Source of the DNA: Deltaproteobacteria bacterium
GTDB taxonomy: Bacteria > Myxococcota_A > UBA9160 > SZUA-336
Direction of reading: 5' to 3'
Assembly: GCA_030665705.1 (NCBI GenBank)
Contig: DAOUZG010000150.1
Coordinates: 1 to 5,392, forward strand
DNA: 5,392 nucleotides
A program made the translations under genes and the position numbers. Shown here in pieces: positions 1-5,392 of the stretch. Numbering within the stretch: the first letter of the stretch is position 1; each line of letters starts with the position of its first letter. The notes below the pieces were generated by a model. That model saw only the letters and a list, made by a program, of their open reading frames with translations, did no database searches and was not told the origin of the DNA.

Positions 1-759
1 CTGGGGGGTATCGGAAGCGTTGCGACCGACCCGGGCCATCGAGGACGAGGGCTCGCGAGCGAGCTGCTGCGCCGAGCAGACGACGAGATGCGTGCCCGGG
101 GCATGGCGCTCGCCCTGCTGTTTAGCGACCGGTTCTCCTTCTACGGGCGCCTCGGCTGGCTATCGGTCGCGCAGGCTAGGCTCGCCCTCCACGCTCAGCC
201 CAGCGGGTCGGGCTCCCTCTCGGCAGGTGCACGAATTCGGCCGTTTCAGGAAACCGACCGTCCTGCAGTCGAACGCCTGTACGAACGCCACGCCCAGCCT
301 CTCGAGACGTCGACCCTCCGAGACCGGACCTACTGGGAGGGGCAGCTTCGGTACGCGGGCAACCCCGACGAGGAGTTCCAGGTGGTCGAGCGGGACCGGC
401 ACCTGGTGGCCTACGCCCGGAAGATCGTCCTGTACGGAGTCCACACGGCGATGGAGTACGCGTGTGAGCCCGACGCCACCTCCGACCTTGCTGTGTTGCT
501 CACGACGTTCGCGCCGAGCGAGGGGGCACTCGTCGTCCCCTGGGCCGGGAACTCTGCCCTCGAGGAGGCGCTTCAAGCTCGTGGGAGGCGGCTCGATCGC
601 TACGATGACGGGGGATCGATGTGGCACGTGCTCGACCGCGCGCAACTCGCGCGACCGGCACGTCTCGCGGGGGTCCCGTCCTCGACGGACGACCGAGCGC
701 TGCTCGAGGGGCTGGTGGGGGGACCGCGCGCCCTGTACTGGCCTTCCGATCGGTTTTGA
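1..759 (+). CDS. GNAT-family N-acetyltransferase with a second GNAT-like domain (5' end missing)
   Basis: The reading frame is open from the first base, so the start lies before the window; 252 C-terminal residues are visible, ending at TGA 757-759. Window residues 7-19 read VATDPGHRGRGLA, the acetyl-CoA-binding motif A of GNAT enzymes (R-x-x-G-x-G/A at 14-19). FYGRLGW at 47-53 is the usual end of a GNAT fold. From about residue 77 a second segment begins (ARIRPFQETDRPAVERLYERH), which looks like the opening of another GNAT-like domain. The protein ends in YWPSDRF with no room for a further large domain. This tandem layout recalls Eis-type acetyltransferases, but the C-terminal SCP2-like domain of Eis seems absent. 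The family transfers acetyl from acetyl-CoA to an amine; the substrate cannot be told. An ATG at 88 falls inside the fold after motif A and is not the start. GNAT membership is secure; the tandem architecture is inferred from the residues. Confidence 0.88.
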   Translation: MGGIGSVATDPGHRGRGLASELLRRADDEMRARGMALALLFSDRFSFYGRLGWLSVAQARLALHAQPSGSGSLSAGARIRPFQETDRPAVERLYERHAQPLETSTLRDRTYWEGQLRYAGNPDEEFQVVERDRHLVAYARKIVLYGVHTAMEYACEPDATSDLAVLLTTFAPSEGALVVPWAGNSALEEALQARGRRLDRYDDGGSMWHVLDRAQLARPARLAGVPSSTDDRALLEGLVGGPRALYWPSDRF

Positions 760-774
760 GCGACCGGGGGTTCA

Positions 775-802
775 TTTCGACGCCGGGCGCCTCCGCTACA
801 CT
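775..802 (+). promoter_or_regulatory. Weak candidate housekeeping promoter for the phosphoesterase gene
   Basis: In the 76-base gap between the acetyltransferase and the phosphoesterase, TTTCGA (775-780) and TACACT (797-802) lie 16 bases apart. They match the sigma-70 -35 and -10 consensus at 3 of 6 and 4 of 6 positions. Placement about 34 bases before the ATG is sensible, but the match is weak and read-through from upstream is an equally good explanation. Confidence 0.25.
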
Positions 803-835
803 CGCATCGCGGTCGTAGCCGCGGGTCGGGTTGGG

Positions 836-2023
836 ATGTCGCTACTTCGAACGTTGCTGGTGCGGAACGTCTTCCTGACCCTGCTGCTTGCGGCGGGACT
901 CTCGGAAACCGCCCTCGTCGAGTGGTCCCTCCACGCCGCGGGCAGAGAGGGGCTCGGGGCGGGTTGGGGCGCCGTGCTCGCGGGAACGCTCGCGGCGGCC
1001 AACGGCCTGCTCATCCTGGTTCTCCGGGCGCTCCCCTGGAGGGTCCGTGCCGTCTACTGGTTCAGCCGCTTCTACGTGGTGCTCTCGGTCGGCGCGCTCC
1101 TCTCGGGGCTCCCGATGCTGGTGCTCCTCGTCCTCGGCCTGACTCTGCGCCTTGCGGGAGCAGACTCCCTCGCGCACCTCACGTTGGTGGTCCTGGGCGG
1201 CGTCGCAAATACCCTGGGGTTCGGCTCGATCCTGTGGGGCCTCCTCGTGGGGCAGCGCCGGCTTGCGGTCGAGCGGGTCGACCTTCCCGTGCGCGAGCTT
1301 CCTCGGCCGCTCACCGGCTTGGTCATCGAACACCTCTCCGACCTGCACATCGGTCGCCAGCTCCGGGCCCCGCAGCTACGACGGTTCGTGGAGCGCTCAA
1401 ACGGTCTTGGCGCCGACCTGATCGTGGTCACGGGCGACCTCTTCGACTTCGACCCGGCCTTCATCGAGGAGGGCTGCCGCGAGCTCTCCCGCCTCTCGGC
1501 TCCGCTCGGTGTCTACGCCGTGCTCGGGAACCACGACACCTACACCGGCGCGGAGGCGGTCGCCCAAGGGGTGGAACAACTCACGTCGATCCGGCTCCTG
1601 CGGGACGAGTGGGTCTGGATCGAGCGGGGGGATACCCGGTTCGCGCTGCTCGGCATCGACGACCCGGGACGCGGGTGGACCGACCGCGACTCCGAATCGC
1701 TGCCGCTCGAGGAGCTCGCAAAGAGGGTGCCGGTCGGAGTGCCGCGGATCCTGCTGGCGCACCGACCGAGCTATTTCCGTCAGGCCGCTCGACTGGGGAT
1801 CGATCTCATGCTCTCGGGGCACACGCACGGGGGGCAGATCAGCCCGCCCGCTCCGCTCGAGCACCACAACATCTCGAGGCTCATCGCACACTGGACGCGG
1901 GGGCTGTTCGAGGAGGACGGCGCCCTGCTCTACGTGAGCCGTGGGCTGGGGGTCGCCGGGCCGCCGGTGCGCCTGAACTGCCCCCGGGAGATCGCGCTGC
2001 TCAGGCTCGTGCCAGGTCGGTAA
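836..2023 (+). CDS. Membrane-anchored metallophosphoesterase (calcineurin-like, YkuE/YaeI type)
   Basis: This 395-residue protein has an N-terminal membrane region and a C-terminal metal-dependent phosphoesterase domain. Hydrophobic segments lie near residues 8-26, 43-64, 78-104 and 113-138. The catalytic domain runs from about 160 and has every family motif in order: LSDLHIG 167-173 (metal ligands Asp169, His171), TGDLFD 199-204, GNHD 231-234, AHRP 308-311 and GHTHGGQ 328-334. The fold binds two metal ions and hydrolyses phosphate mono- or diesters. The GHTHGGQ ending is typical of the YkuE/YaeI branch, some members of which act on lipid A precursors or other membrane lipids; the substrate here is unknown. 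ATG 836 is chosen because it begins just before the first membrane helix. The frame is open much further upstream, but that region is the GNAT gene read in another frame. The ribosome site is weak (GGGTTGGG just before the ATG). Family assignment is secure; the membrane topology is inferred from hydrophobicity. Confidence 0.93.
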   Translation: MSLLRTLLVRNVFLTLLLAAGLSETALVEWSLHAAGREGLGAGWGAVLAGTLAAANGLLILVLRALPWRVRAVYWFSRFYVVLSVGALLSGLPMLVLLVLGLTLRLAGADSLAHLTLVVLGGVANTLGFGSILWGLLVGQRRLAVERVDLPVRELPRPLTGLVIEHLSDLHIGRQLRAPQLRRFVERSNGLGADLIVVTGDLFDFDPAFIEEGCRELSRLSAPLGVYAVLGNHDTYTGAEAVAQGVEQLTSIRLLRDEWVWIERGDTRFALLGIDDPGRGWTDRDSESLPLEELAKRVPVGVPRILLAHRPSYFRQAARLGIDLMLSGHTHGGQISPPAPLEHHNISRLIAHWTRGLFEEDGALLYVSRGLGVAGPPVRLNCPREIALLRLVPGR

Positions 2024-2058
2024 GGACAGTCGCGCCACCCTCGTTCACGAGCCCCTTC

Positions 2059-2074
2059 CCTCGAACACTCGAGG
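2059..2074 (+). repeat. Short inverted repeat after the phosphoesterase gene
   Basis: CCTCGA (2059-2064) and TCGAGG (2069-2074) form a 6-base-pair stem with a 4-base loop, 35 bases after the phosphoesterase stop. No T run follows, so it is at best a weak or factor-dependent transcription end. Confidence 0.3.
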
Positions 2075-2132
2075 AAACGTTCGCCGCACTCCCCTTGCCG
2101 AGGGTGAACCACCGGCATCTTCAACGGTTCAG

Positions 2133-2160
2133 ACCCCCCTATAGGCCTAAAGCGGGGGGT
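2133..2160 (+). repeat. G/C-rich inverted repeat in the motA leader region
   Basis: ACCCCCC (2133-2139) pairs with GGGGGGT (2154-2160), a 7-base-pair stem around a 14-base loop. The loop itself contains the palindrome TAGGCCTA (2142-2149). No T tract follows, so this is not a classical terminator. It overlaps the -35 half of the candidate sigma-28 promoter and reaches into its spacer, so it could be an operator, a structure in read-through RNA from the upstream gene, or chance. Confidence 0.5.
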
Positions 2161-2174
2161 GGCGGCGCCGATCC
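2148..2174 (+). promoter_or_regulatory. Candidate sigma-28 (FliA-type) flagellar promoter of motAB
   Basis: TAAAGCGG (2148-2155), then 11 bases, then GCCGATCC (2167-2174) fits the published FliA consensus TAAAGTTT-N11-GCCGATAA. The best conserved parts, TAAAG and GCCGAT, are exact and the spacing is exact; 11 of 16 consensus positions match. Transcription would begin roughly at 2180, just before the ribosome site at 2184-2190 and the GTG at 2199, giving a short leader. In enteric bacteria motAB is a late flagellar operon driven by this sigma factor, so the position makes biological sense. The GC-rich -10 half could arise by chance, and no experiment supports it. Confidence 0.55.
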
Positions 2175-2178
2175 GCCA
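2160..2178 (+). repeat. Inverted repeat spanning the candidate -10 element of motAB
   Basis: TGGCGG (2160-2165) and CCGCCA (2173-2178) form a 6-base inverted repeat with a 7-base centre that contains GCCGAT. It directly follows the 2133-2160 repeat, so two dyads cover the whole candidate promoter. A repressor site is possible, but GC-rich DNA makes such short repeats common. Confidence 0.35.
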
Positions 2179-2198
2179 GAAGCAGGGAGGCGGCGAAC

Positions 2199-3098
2199 GT
2201 GAAGCTGATCGGTGGGATCGTCCTCATCATGGCCTGCGTGCTGACGGGGTTCCTGATGCATCACGGGAACCTCCTCACCCTCGTAGTGCCGAGCGAGTAC
2301 TTGATCATCGGCGGGACCCTGATCGGCTCGATGATCATCGCCAACCCCGGGCGGGTCTGCACGGCCACTCTCGGGGGCATTGCCAGCCTGCTGAAGGGCG
2401 GAGGCGTGCCGGGGCGCAAGGAGTACCTCGAGACGCTCCAGATGCTCTACCAGCTCTTTCAGCTCAGTCGGAAGGAGGGCGTCCTCGCGCTCGAGGAGCA
2501 CGTCAACGAGCCGCAGAACTCCTCGATCATGCAGCGCTACCCCGACTTCGTGAAGCAGAAGAACGCCGTCGCATTTGTGTGTGACACGCTCAAGCTCTTC
2601 GTGGCCGGCGTCCTCGATCCCCACAACATGGACGAGCTCATGGAGCGCGATCTCGAGGTGATCCACCATGAGGACCTCGAGCCGTCGCACGCACTCCAGA
2701 AGGCGGCCGACGCCCTCCCTGCACTCGGGATCGTGGCCGCCGTGCTCGGGATCATCCTGACGATGCAGGCAATCGACCAGGGGGCGGCAACCGTGGGGAA
2801 GAAGGTCGCCGGCGCCCTCGTGGGAACCTTCCTCGGAGTCTTCCTGGCCTACGCTTTCGTGGGACCGATGTCCTCGATGCTGGAGTCGATCGCCAACGCC
2901 AAGGCCCGCTACTACCAGTGCATTCGTCACGTGCTGACGGCGACCATCGCGGGGGTGAATCCTCCGATGGCGGTCGAGATCGGACGTCGGAGCATCGCCA
3001 CCGCGGACCGACCGACGTTCGAGGAGCTCGAGGAGGCACTCCGCGAGCTGAAGGGAGGCGGAGCCGCGGCCGCCGATGGAGACGGCGAAGGAGGTTAA
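2199..3098 (+). CDS. motA: Flagellar motor stator protein MotA (proton-type)
   Basis: MotA is the four-helix inner-membrane subunit that, with MotB, makes the ion channel that turns the flagellum. The 299-residue product is close to the 295 of E. coli MotA, and the family pattern is visible throughout. Helices lie near residues 3-21, 32-50, 171-190 and 203-223. DALPALGIVAAVLGI (171-185) carries Pro174, equivalent to the channel proline Pro173 of E. coli. In the cytoplasmic loop Arg91 and Glu99 correspond to E. coli Arg90 and Glu98, which contact rotor protein FliG. The C-terminal motif RPTFEELEEALRELK (271-285) matches RPSFIELEE of E. coli. The tail is Gly/Ala/Asp-rich. The start is GTG at 2199, supported by AGGGAGG at 2184-2190 eight bases upstream and by alignment of the first helix with E. 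coli. It lies 6 bases before motB and is probably driven by the sigma-28-like promoter at 2148-2174. The resemblance to E. coli MotA rather than PomA suggests proton use, which is inference. Confidence 0.97.
   Translation: MKLIGGIVLIMACVLTGFLMHHGNLLTLVVPSEYLIIGGTLIGSMIIANPGRVCTATLGGIASLLKGGGVPGRKEYLETLQMLYQLFQLSRKEGVLALEEHVNEPQNSSIMQRYPDFVKQKNAVAFVCDTLKLFVAGVLDPHNMDELMERDLEVIHHEDLEPSHALQKAADALPALGIVAAVLGIILTMQAIDQGAATVGKKVAGALVGTFLGVFLAYAFVGPMSSMLESIANAKARYYQCIRHVLTATIAGVNPPMAVEIGRRSIATADRPTFEELEEALRELKGGGAAAADGDGEGG
3088..3095 (+). promoter_or_regulatory. Strong ribosome binding site for motB, inside the end of motA
   Basis: AAGGAGGT is a full-strength Shine-Dalgarno sequence placed over the last codons of motA, 9 bases before the motB ATG. 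It fixes the motB start and suggests coupled production of the two stator proteins. Confidence 0.85.
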
Positions 3099-3104
3099 CG
3101 CCCG

Positions 3105-3950
3105 ATGCCGGACGACGGCGGGGGAGAAGGCCACGCCCAGGCACCGATCTTTAAGAAGATCAAGAAGATCGAGGGCGGGCACCACGGTGGAGCATGGAAG
3201 GTCGCATACGCCGACTTCGTGACCGCCATGATGGCGCTGTTCATCGTCCTCTGGATCCTCGGTTCGACCGACGACGTGAAGGAGAAGGTGGCGGGGTACT
3301 TCCGGGATCCGGTGGGATTCCGAGAGGGTGGCGTGCCGTCGATCCAGGACGGCGGGACCGAGATCACGCCCATGGAGATCATCGAGTCGAGCAGCGATAG
3401 CATCACCAACTCGGCCTCCGAGGGGGAGTCGCTCGACCAGCTCTGGCGGGAGCGAGCCGATCGGATCCATGTGGCTCTCGAAGGGCTCGCCTCCTTCTCG
3501 AAGTACGAGAATCAGATCGAGCTCGCGATTACACCGGAGGGGCTGCAGATCAGTCTGATCGAATCCGACGACACACCTTTATTTCAGCTCGGTAGCACCG
3601 AGCTGAACCCGGATGCAATCGAGTTTCTCCAGACCATCGGGAATCAGTTGCAAGAGCTCGACAACCACATCATCATCGAAGGCCACACCGACAGTCGCCC
3701 CTTCGCTGCCGGCTCCCAGATGAGCAACTGGGAGCTCTCGACGGGGCGTGGCCACATGGCGCGGGAGGTCCTGAAGGGGGCCGGCATCGACCCCTCCCGC
3801 TTCTACGAGGTCCGGGGCCTCGCCGACCGGCAGCTCTACAACCCGCTCGATCCCGACGACAGCCGCAACCGTCGAATCTCGATCACGCTCCTCTCCGAAG
3901 CGGCGTACGGGGCGCGCCAAAAAATAGGCAAGACCACCATCCTCAAGTGA
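3105..3950 (+). CDS. motB: Flagellar motor stator protein MotB with OmpA-like peptidoglycan-binding domain
   Basis: MotB pairs with MotA, carries the ion-binding aspartate and fixes the stator to the cell wall. The 281-residue product has a basic cytoplasmic N-terminus (KKIKKIE 17-23, coded by a perfect tandem 9-base repeat at 3153-3170). The family signature HHGGAWKVAYADF (26-38) follows, then one membrane helix to about 53. Asp37 corresponds to proton-binding Asp32 of E. coli MotB. Residues 57-75 (DDVKEKVAGYFRDPVGF) match the plug region that closes unassembled stators. A Ser/Glu-rich linker leads to the OmpA-like domain at about 135-264, with FQLGSTEL 160-167, EGHTDSRPF 192-200 (His194, Asp196), NWELSTGRG 208-216 and SRNRRISITLL 253-263. 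The start is fixed by the strong ribosome site at 3088-3095. The gene ends in two in-frame stops, TGATGA. The C-terminal tail holds a run of six A and a rare ATA codon. Identity is certain; ion type is inferred. Confidence 0.97.
   Translation: MPDDGGGEGHAQAPIFKKIKKIEGGHHGGAWKVAYADFVTAMMALFIVLWILGSTDDVKEKVAGYFRDPVGFREGGVPSIQDGGTEITPMEIIESSSDSITNSASEGESLDQLWRERADRIHVALEGLASFSKYENQIELAITPEGLQISLIESDDTPLFQLGSTELNPDAIEFLQTIGNQLQELDNHIIIEGHTDSRPFAAGSQMSNWELSTGRGHMAREVLKGAGIDPSRFYEVRGLADRQLYNPLDPDDSRNRRISITLLSEAAYGARQKIGKTTILK
3583..3607 (+). repeat. Perfect 11-base-pair inverted repeat inside motB
   Basis: TTCAGCTCGGT (3583-3593) and ACCGAGCTGAA (3597-3607) are exact reverse complements around the three-base loop AGC. 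The DNA encodes FQLGSTELN, the first conserved motif of the OmpA-like domain, so protein constraint explains part of the pattern. The RNA hairpin would be stable. Confidence 0.8.
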
Positions 3951-3953
3951 TGA

Positions 3954-3972
3954 CGGGCGCCCGCAACGCCCG
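3954..3972 (+). terminator. Possible weak terminator hairpin after motB
   Basis: CGGGCG (3954-3959) pairs with CGCCCG (3967-3972) around a 7-base loop, only 3 bases after the motB stop. There is no T run, so it would need a factor such as Rho or may simply protect the 3' end of the message. Confidence 0.3.
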
Positions 3973-3994
3973 ACCTCCACACGCGGAGCCATGA

Positions 3995-4000
3995 TAAGAT
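3995..4000 (+). promoter_or_regulatory. Possible -10 element for the alcohol dehydrogenase gene
   Basis: TAAGAT matches the sigma-70 -10 consensus at 4 of 6 positions and sits in the most AT-rich part of the 84-base gap, 34 bases before the ATG. An upstream TG (3992-3993) is close to an extended -10 arrangement. No convincing -35 is seen near 3972-3977 (GACCTC), so support is slight. Confidence 0.25.
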
Positions 4001-4034
4001 CCCGGTGCGCGCTCCTTGAGAGAAGGGAGGTCCC

Positions 4035-5135
4035 ATGCCGAAGGCCGTGGTCTGCAGAGAAGTCAACAAGCCGGTCAGCGTCGAGGACGTTCAGCTCGAA
4101 AAGCCGCGGCGCGGCGAGGTGATGGTCCGCCTCGTGGCGAGCGGTGTCTGTCACAGTGACCTATCGATTACCGATGGAACCCTCCCTGTAGCTCTGCCGA
4201 TGGTGATCGGCCACGAGGGTGCCGGCATCGTGGAGGTGGTGGGCGAGGACGTAACCCGAGTCAAGCAGGGCGATCCGGTGATCCTCTCCTGGGTCCCGAG
4301 CTGCGGAAACTGCCGCTTCTGCCTCGTCGGGAGCCCCCATCTCTGTGCGAACGCGGGACACGCAACCGGCGGAAGGCTCAAAGACGGAACCACCCGCATG
4401 CGCGACTCGAGCGGCACGGACCTGAGCATGATGACGGCAACTGCGACGATGAGCGAGCTTACGGTGGTGGGCGAAGAAAGCGTAGTACCGATCGACCCTG
4501 AGATGCCCCTCAACCGTGCGTGCCTCATCGGATGCGGAGTCATGACAGGGGTCGGGGCGGTCATCAACACCGCGAAGCTCGAGCCGGGATCGTCGGCCAT
4601 CGTGTTCGGAGCGGGCGGCGTGGGGCTCAATGTGATTCAGGGCTGCGCGCTCGCCGGCGCGGCGCAGATCATCGCGGTCGACGTCGTCGACCAGAAGCTC
4701 GAGTTCGCGAAGACATTCGGCGCCACTCACACGATCAACGCCAAGGAGCTGGATCCTGTCGCAACCGCCAAAGAGCTGACCGCCGGCCTCGGACCCGACT
4801 ACGGATTCGAGGTGATCGGAAGTCCCACGACGATCGAGCAGGCGCACCGAGCAATCCGGCGTGGTGGGACCGCGGTGGTTGTCGGCATGGGACGTCTCAC
4901 GGAATCGGCGCAGGTCAACGCGCTCATGCTCGCGTTCGACGAGAAGATCCTGACGGGATCCTACTACGGGGGCGCTCGACCGCTCGTCGACTTCCCCAAG
5001 CTCTGCAGCCTATACCAACAGGGGAAGCTCAAGATCGACGAGCTGGTCACCCAGGCCTACAAGATCGATCAGATCAACCAGGCGTTCCAGGACATGGAGG
5101 CGGGAAAGAACGCGCGCGGAATTATCCAGTTCTAA
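4035..5135 (+). CDS. Zinc-dependent medium-chain alcohol dehydrogenase
   Basis: This complete 366-residue enzyme belongs to the zinc-dependent medium-chain dehydrogenase family, which interconverts alcohols and aldehydes with NAD(P). The catalytic zinc site is intact: Cys39 (GVCHSD), His60-Glu61 (GHEGAG 59-64) and Cys167 (GCGVMTG). The structural zinc site has its four cysteines at 90, 93, 96 and 104. The nucleotide-binding fold starts near 186 with GAGGVG (192-197); Asp216 at the end of the second strand (IIAVDVVD) favours NAD over NADP. The sequence resembles class III-like bacterial dehydrogenases, including the actinobacterial AdhD-like group, but the substrate cannot be set. It is shorter than glutathione-dependent formaldehyde dehydrogenases usually are. 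The start is firm: an in-frame TGA at 4017-4019 leaves ATG 4035 as the only upstream choice. The ribosome site GGGAGG (4025-4030) is unusually close, 4 bases away. It has its own spacing from motB, so it is probably transcribed separately, with no visible link to motility. Confidence 0.96.
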   Translation: MPKAVVCREVNKPVSVEDVQLEKPRRGEVMVRLVASGVCHSDLSITDGTLPVALPMVIGHEGAGIVEVVGEDVTRVKQGDPVILSWVPSCGNCRFCLVGSPHLCANAGHATGGRLKDGTTRMRDSSGTDLSMMTATATMSELTVVGEESVVPIDPEMPLNRACLIGCGVMTGVGAVINTAKLEPGSSAIVFGAGGVGLNVIQGCALAGAAQIIAVDVVDQKLEFAKTFGATHTINAKELDPVATAKELTAGLGPDYGFEVIGSPTTIEQAHRAIRRGGTAVVVGMGRLTESAQVNALMLAFDEKILTGSYYGGARPLVDFPKLCSLYQQGKLKIDELVTQAYKIDQINQAFQDMEAGKNARGIIQF

Positions 5136-5141
5136 CCAGGT

Positions 5142-5169
5142 CCCGCTACGGGGCGACCGGAGCGGGTTT
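5142..5169 (+). terminator. Terminator-like hairpin between convergent genes
   Basis: CCCGCT (5142-5147) pairs with AGCGGG (5161-5166), and CGG/CCG (5149-5151, 5157-5159) extend the stem inside one mismatch, leaving a 5-base loop. TTTCT follows on the plus strand. It starts 6 bases after the dehydrogenase stop and ends 12 bases before the stop of the opposing gene. The T run is short, so it fits a modest intrinsic terminator, mainly for the plus strand. Confidence 0.6.
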
Positions 5170-5181
5170 CTGAAATGGGTT

Positions 5182-5392
5182 CTAGCCTTCGGGTGTGCGT
5201 CGGCCGAGGAAGCGTCCGAACACGCCCCGCACGACGCTTGCCATGTCCCACCGCTCCCGCCCCAGCTCCACGTAGTGGTCCCCGTCTTCGTGGATCAGGA
5301 AGCGTGCGGCCTTGCCCGCGAGCGCGGTCGGCAGCTCCTCGCCGGCCTCCGCGGGACCCTTGAGCCGCGCAAAGACCCTCCGGCCTCCCACC
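5182..5392 (-). CDS. C-terminal fragment of an unrecognised protein (start outside window)
   Basis: On the minus strand a frame enters from the right edge and ends at TAG (5184-5182), giving 69 visible residues. I do not recognise the family. The fragment is hydrophilic and charged, with GKAARFLIHEDGDHYVELG in the middle and a tail, SVVRGVFGRFLGRRTPEG, that is basic and could be an amphipathic helix. No membrane span or known catalytic motif is visible. A GTG codon sits at 5391-5389, but nothing upstream is available to judge whether it is a start, and a longer gene continuing off the window is more likely. Support for coding is the codon pattern, with third positions almost all G or C, and the convergent layout with a terminator-like hairpin between the two stops. 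It could still be a chance open frame. Confidence 0.6.
   Translation of the reverse strand, partial: VGGRRVFARLKGPAEAGEELPTALAGKAARFLIHEDGDHYVELGRERWDMASVVRGVFGRFLGRRTPEG

Noticed and set aside
20..835. Upstream extension of the phosphoesterase frame over the acetyltransferase gene
   Set aside because: The translation before ATG 836 is low-complexity Arg/Ser/Thr-rich and overlaps the GNAT frame, which has clear family motifs; the extension is a frame shadow.
2040..2051. CTCGT-TC-ACGAG inverted repeat after the phosphoesterase stop as a terminator
   Set aside because: The 2-base loop cannot form as drawn, the remaining stem is only 4 base pairs, and there is no T run.
922..2202. 426-codon plus-strand frame overlapping the phosphoesterase and the motA start
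   Set aside because: Arg/Gly/Ala/Pro-rich shadow of the real phosphoesterase frame, with no motif.
2139..3470. Long open frame on the minus strand opposite motA and the first part of motB (443 codons)
   Set aside because: It lies opposite two certain genes and reflects GC-rich codon bias; the translation is a His/Arg/Asp/Leu-biased mixture with no domain or membrane segment.
3919..3926. Run of six A near the motB end as a possible programmed frameshift site
   Set aside because: The codon phase (CAA AAA ATA) does not form a standard slippery heptamer, and the zero frame reaches a normal stop shortly after, so no alternative product is indicated.
1..5392. Mobile element, CRISPR array, tRNA or defence system
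   Set aside because: No transposase or integrase, no evenly spaced direct repeats, no cloverleaf and no target-site duplications were seen; gaps between genes are all under 200 bases.

Overview
The window is GC-rich bacterial DNA, densely coding, with third codon positions dominated by G and C. The paired MotA and MotB stator genes imply a flagellated cell. MotB carries a peptidoglycan-binding domain, so the cell has a periplasm-like wall layer. Together with the high GC this suggests a Gram-negative lineage such as a deltaproteobacterial/Myxococcota-like group or a similar uncultured phylum. The taxonomic placement is inference only; there is no rRNA or other marker gene.

Layout: (1) positions 1-759 (+) hold the 3' part of a GNAT acetyltransferase whose start lies before the window. 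(2) After a 76-base gap, 836-2023 (+) encodes a metallophosphoesterase with about four N-terminal membrane segments. (3) A 175-base non-coding stretch (2024-2198) contains several inverted repeats and a good candidate flagellar sigma-28 (FliA-type) promoter. (4) motA (2199-3098) and motB (3105-3950) follow as a tight two-gene operon. (5) After 84 bases comes a complete zinc-dependent medium-chain alcohol dehydrogenase (4035-5135). (6) A terminator-like hairpin with a short T run (5142-5169) separates it from the C-terminal end of an unrecognised gene on the minus strand (5182-5392, entering from the right edge).

MotA and MotB are the only genes here that clearly work together: they form the ion-conducting stator that drives flagellar rotation. 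Key residues (MotA Pro174, Arg91 and Glu99; MotB Asp37) match the proton-driven E. coli type. The GNAT protein, the phosphoesterase and the dehydrogenase show no obvious functional link to motility or to one another. They look like separate transcription units, although read-through from the GNAT gene into the phosphoesterase is possible.

I see no mobile element, CRISPR array, RNA gene or recognisable novel multi-gene system. The most notable non-genic signals are the promoter-like element with overlapping inverted repeats in front of motA, and a perfect 11-base-pair hairpin inside motB.
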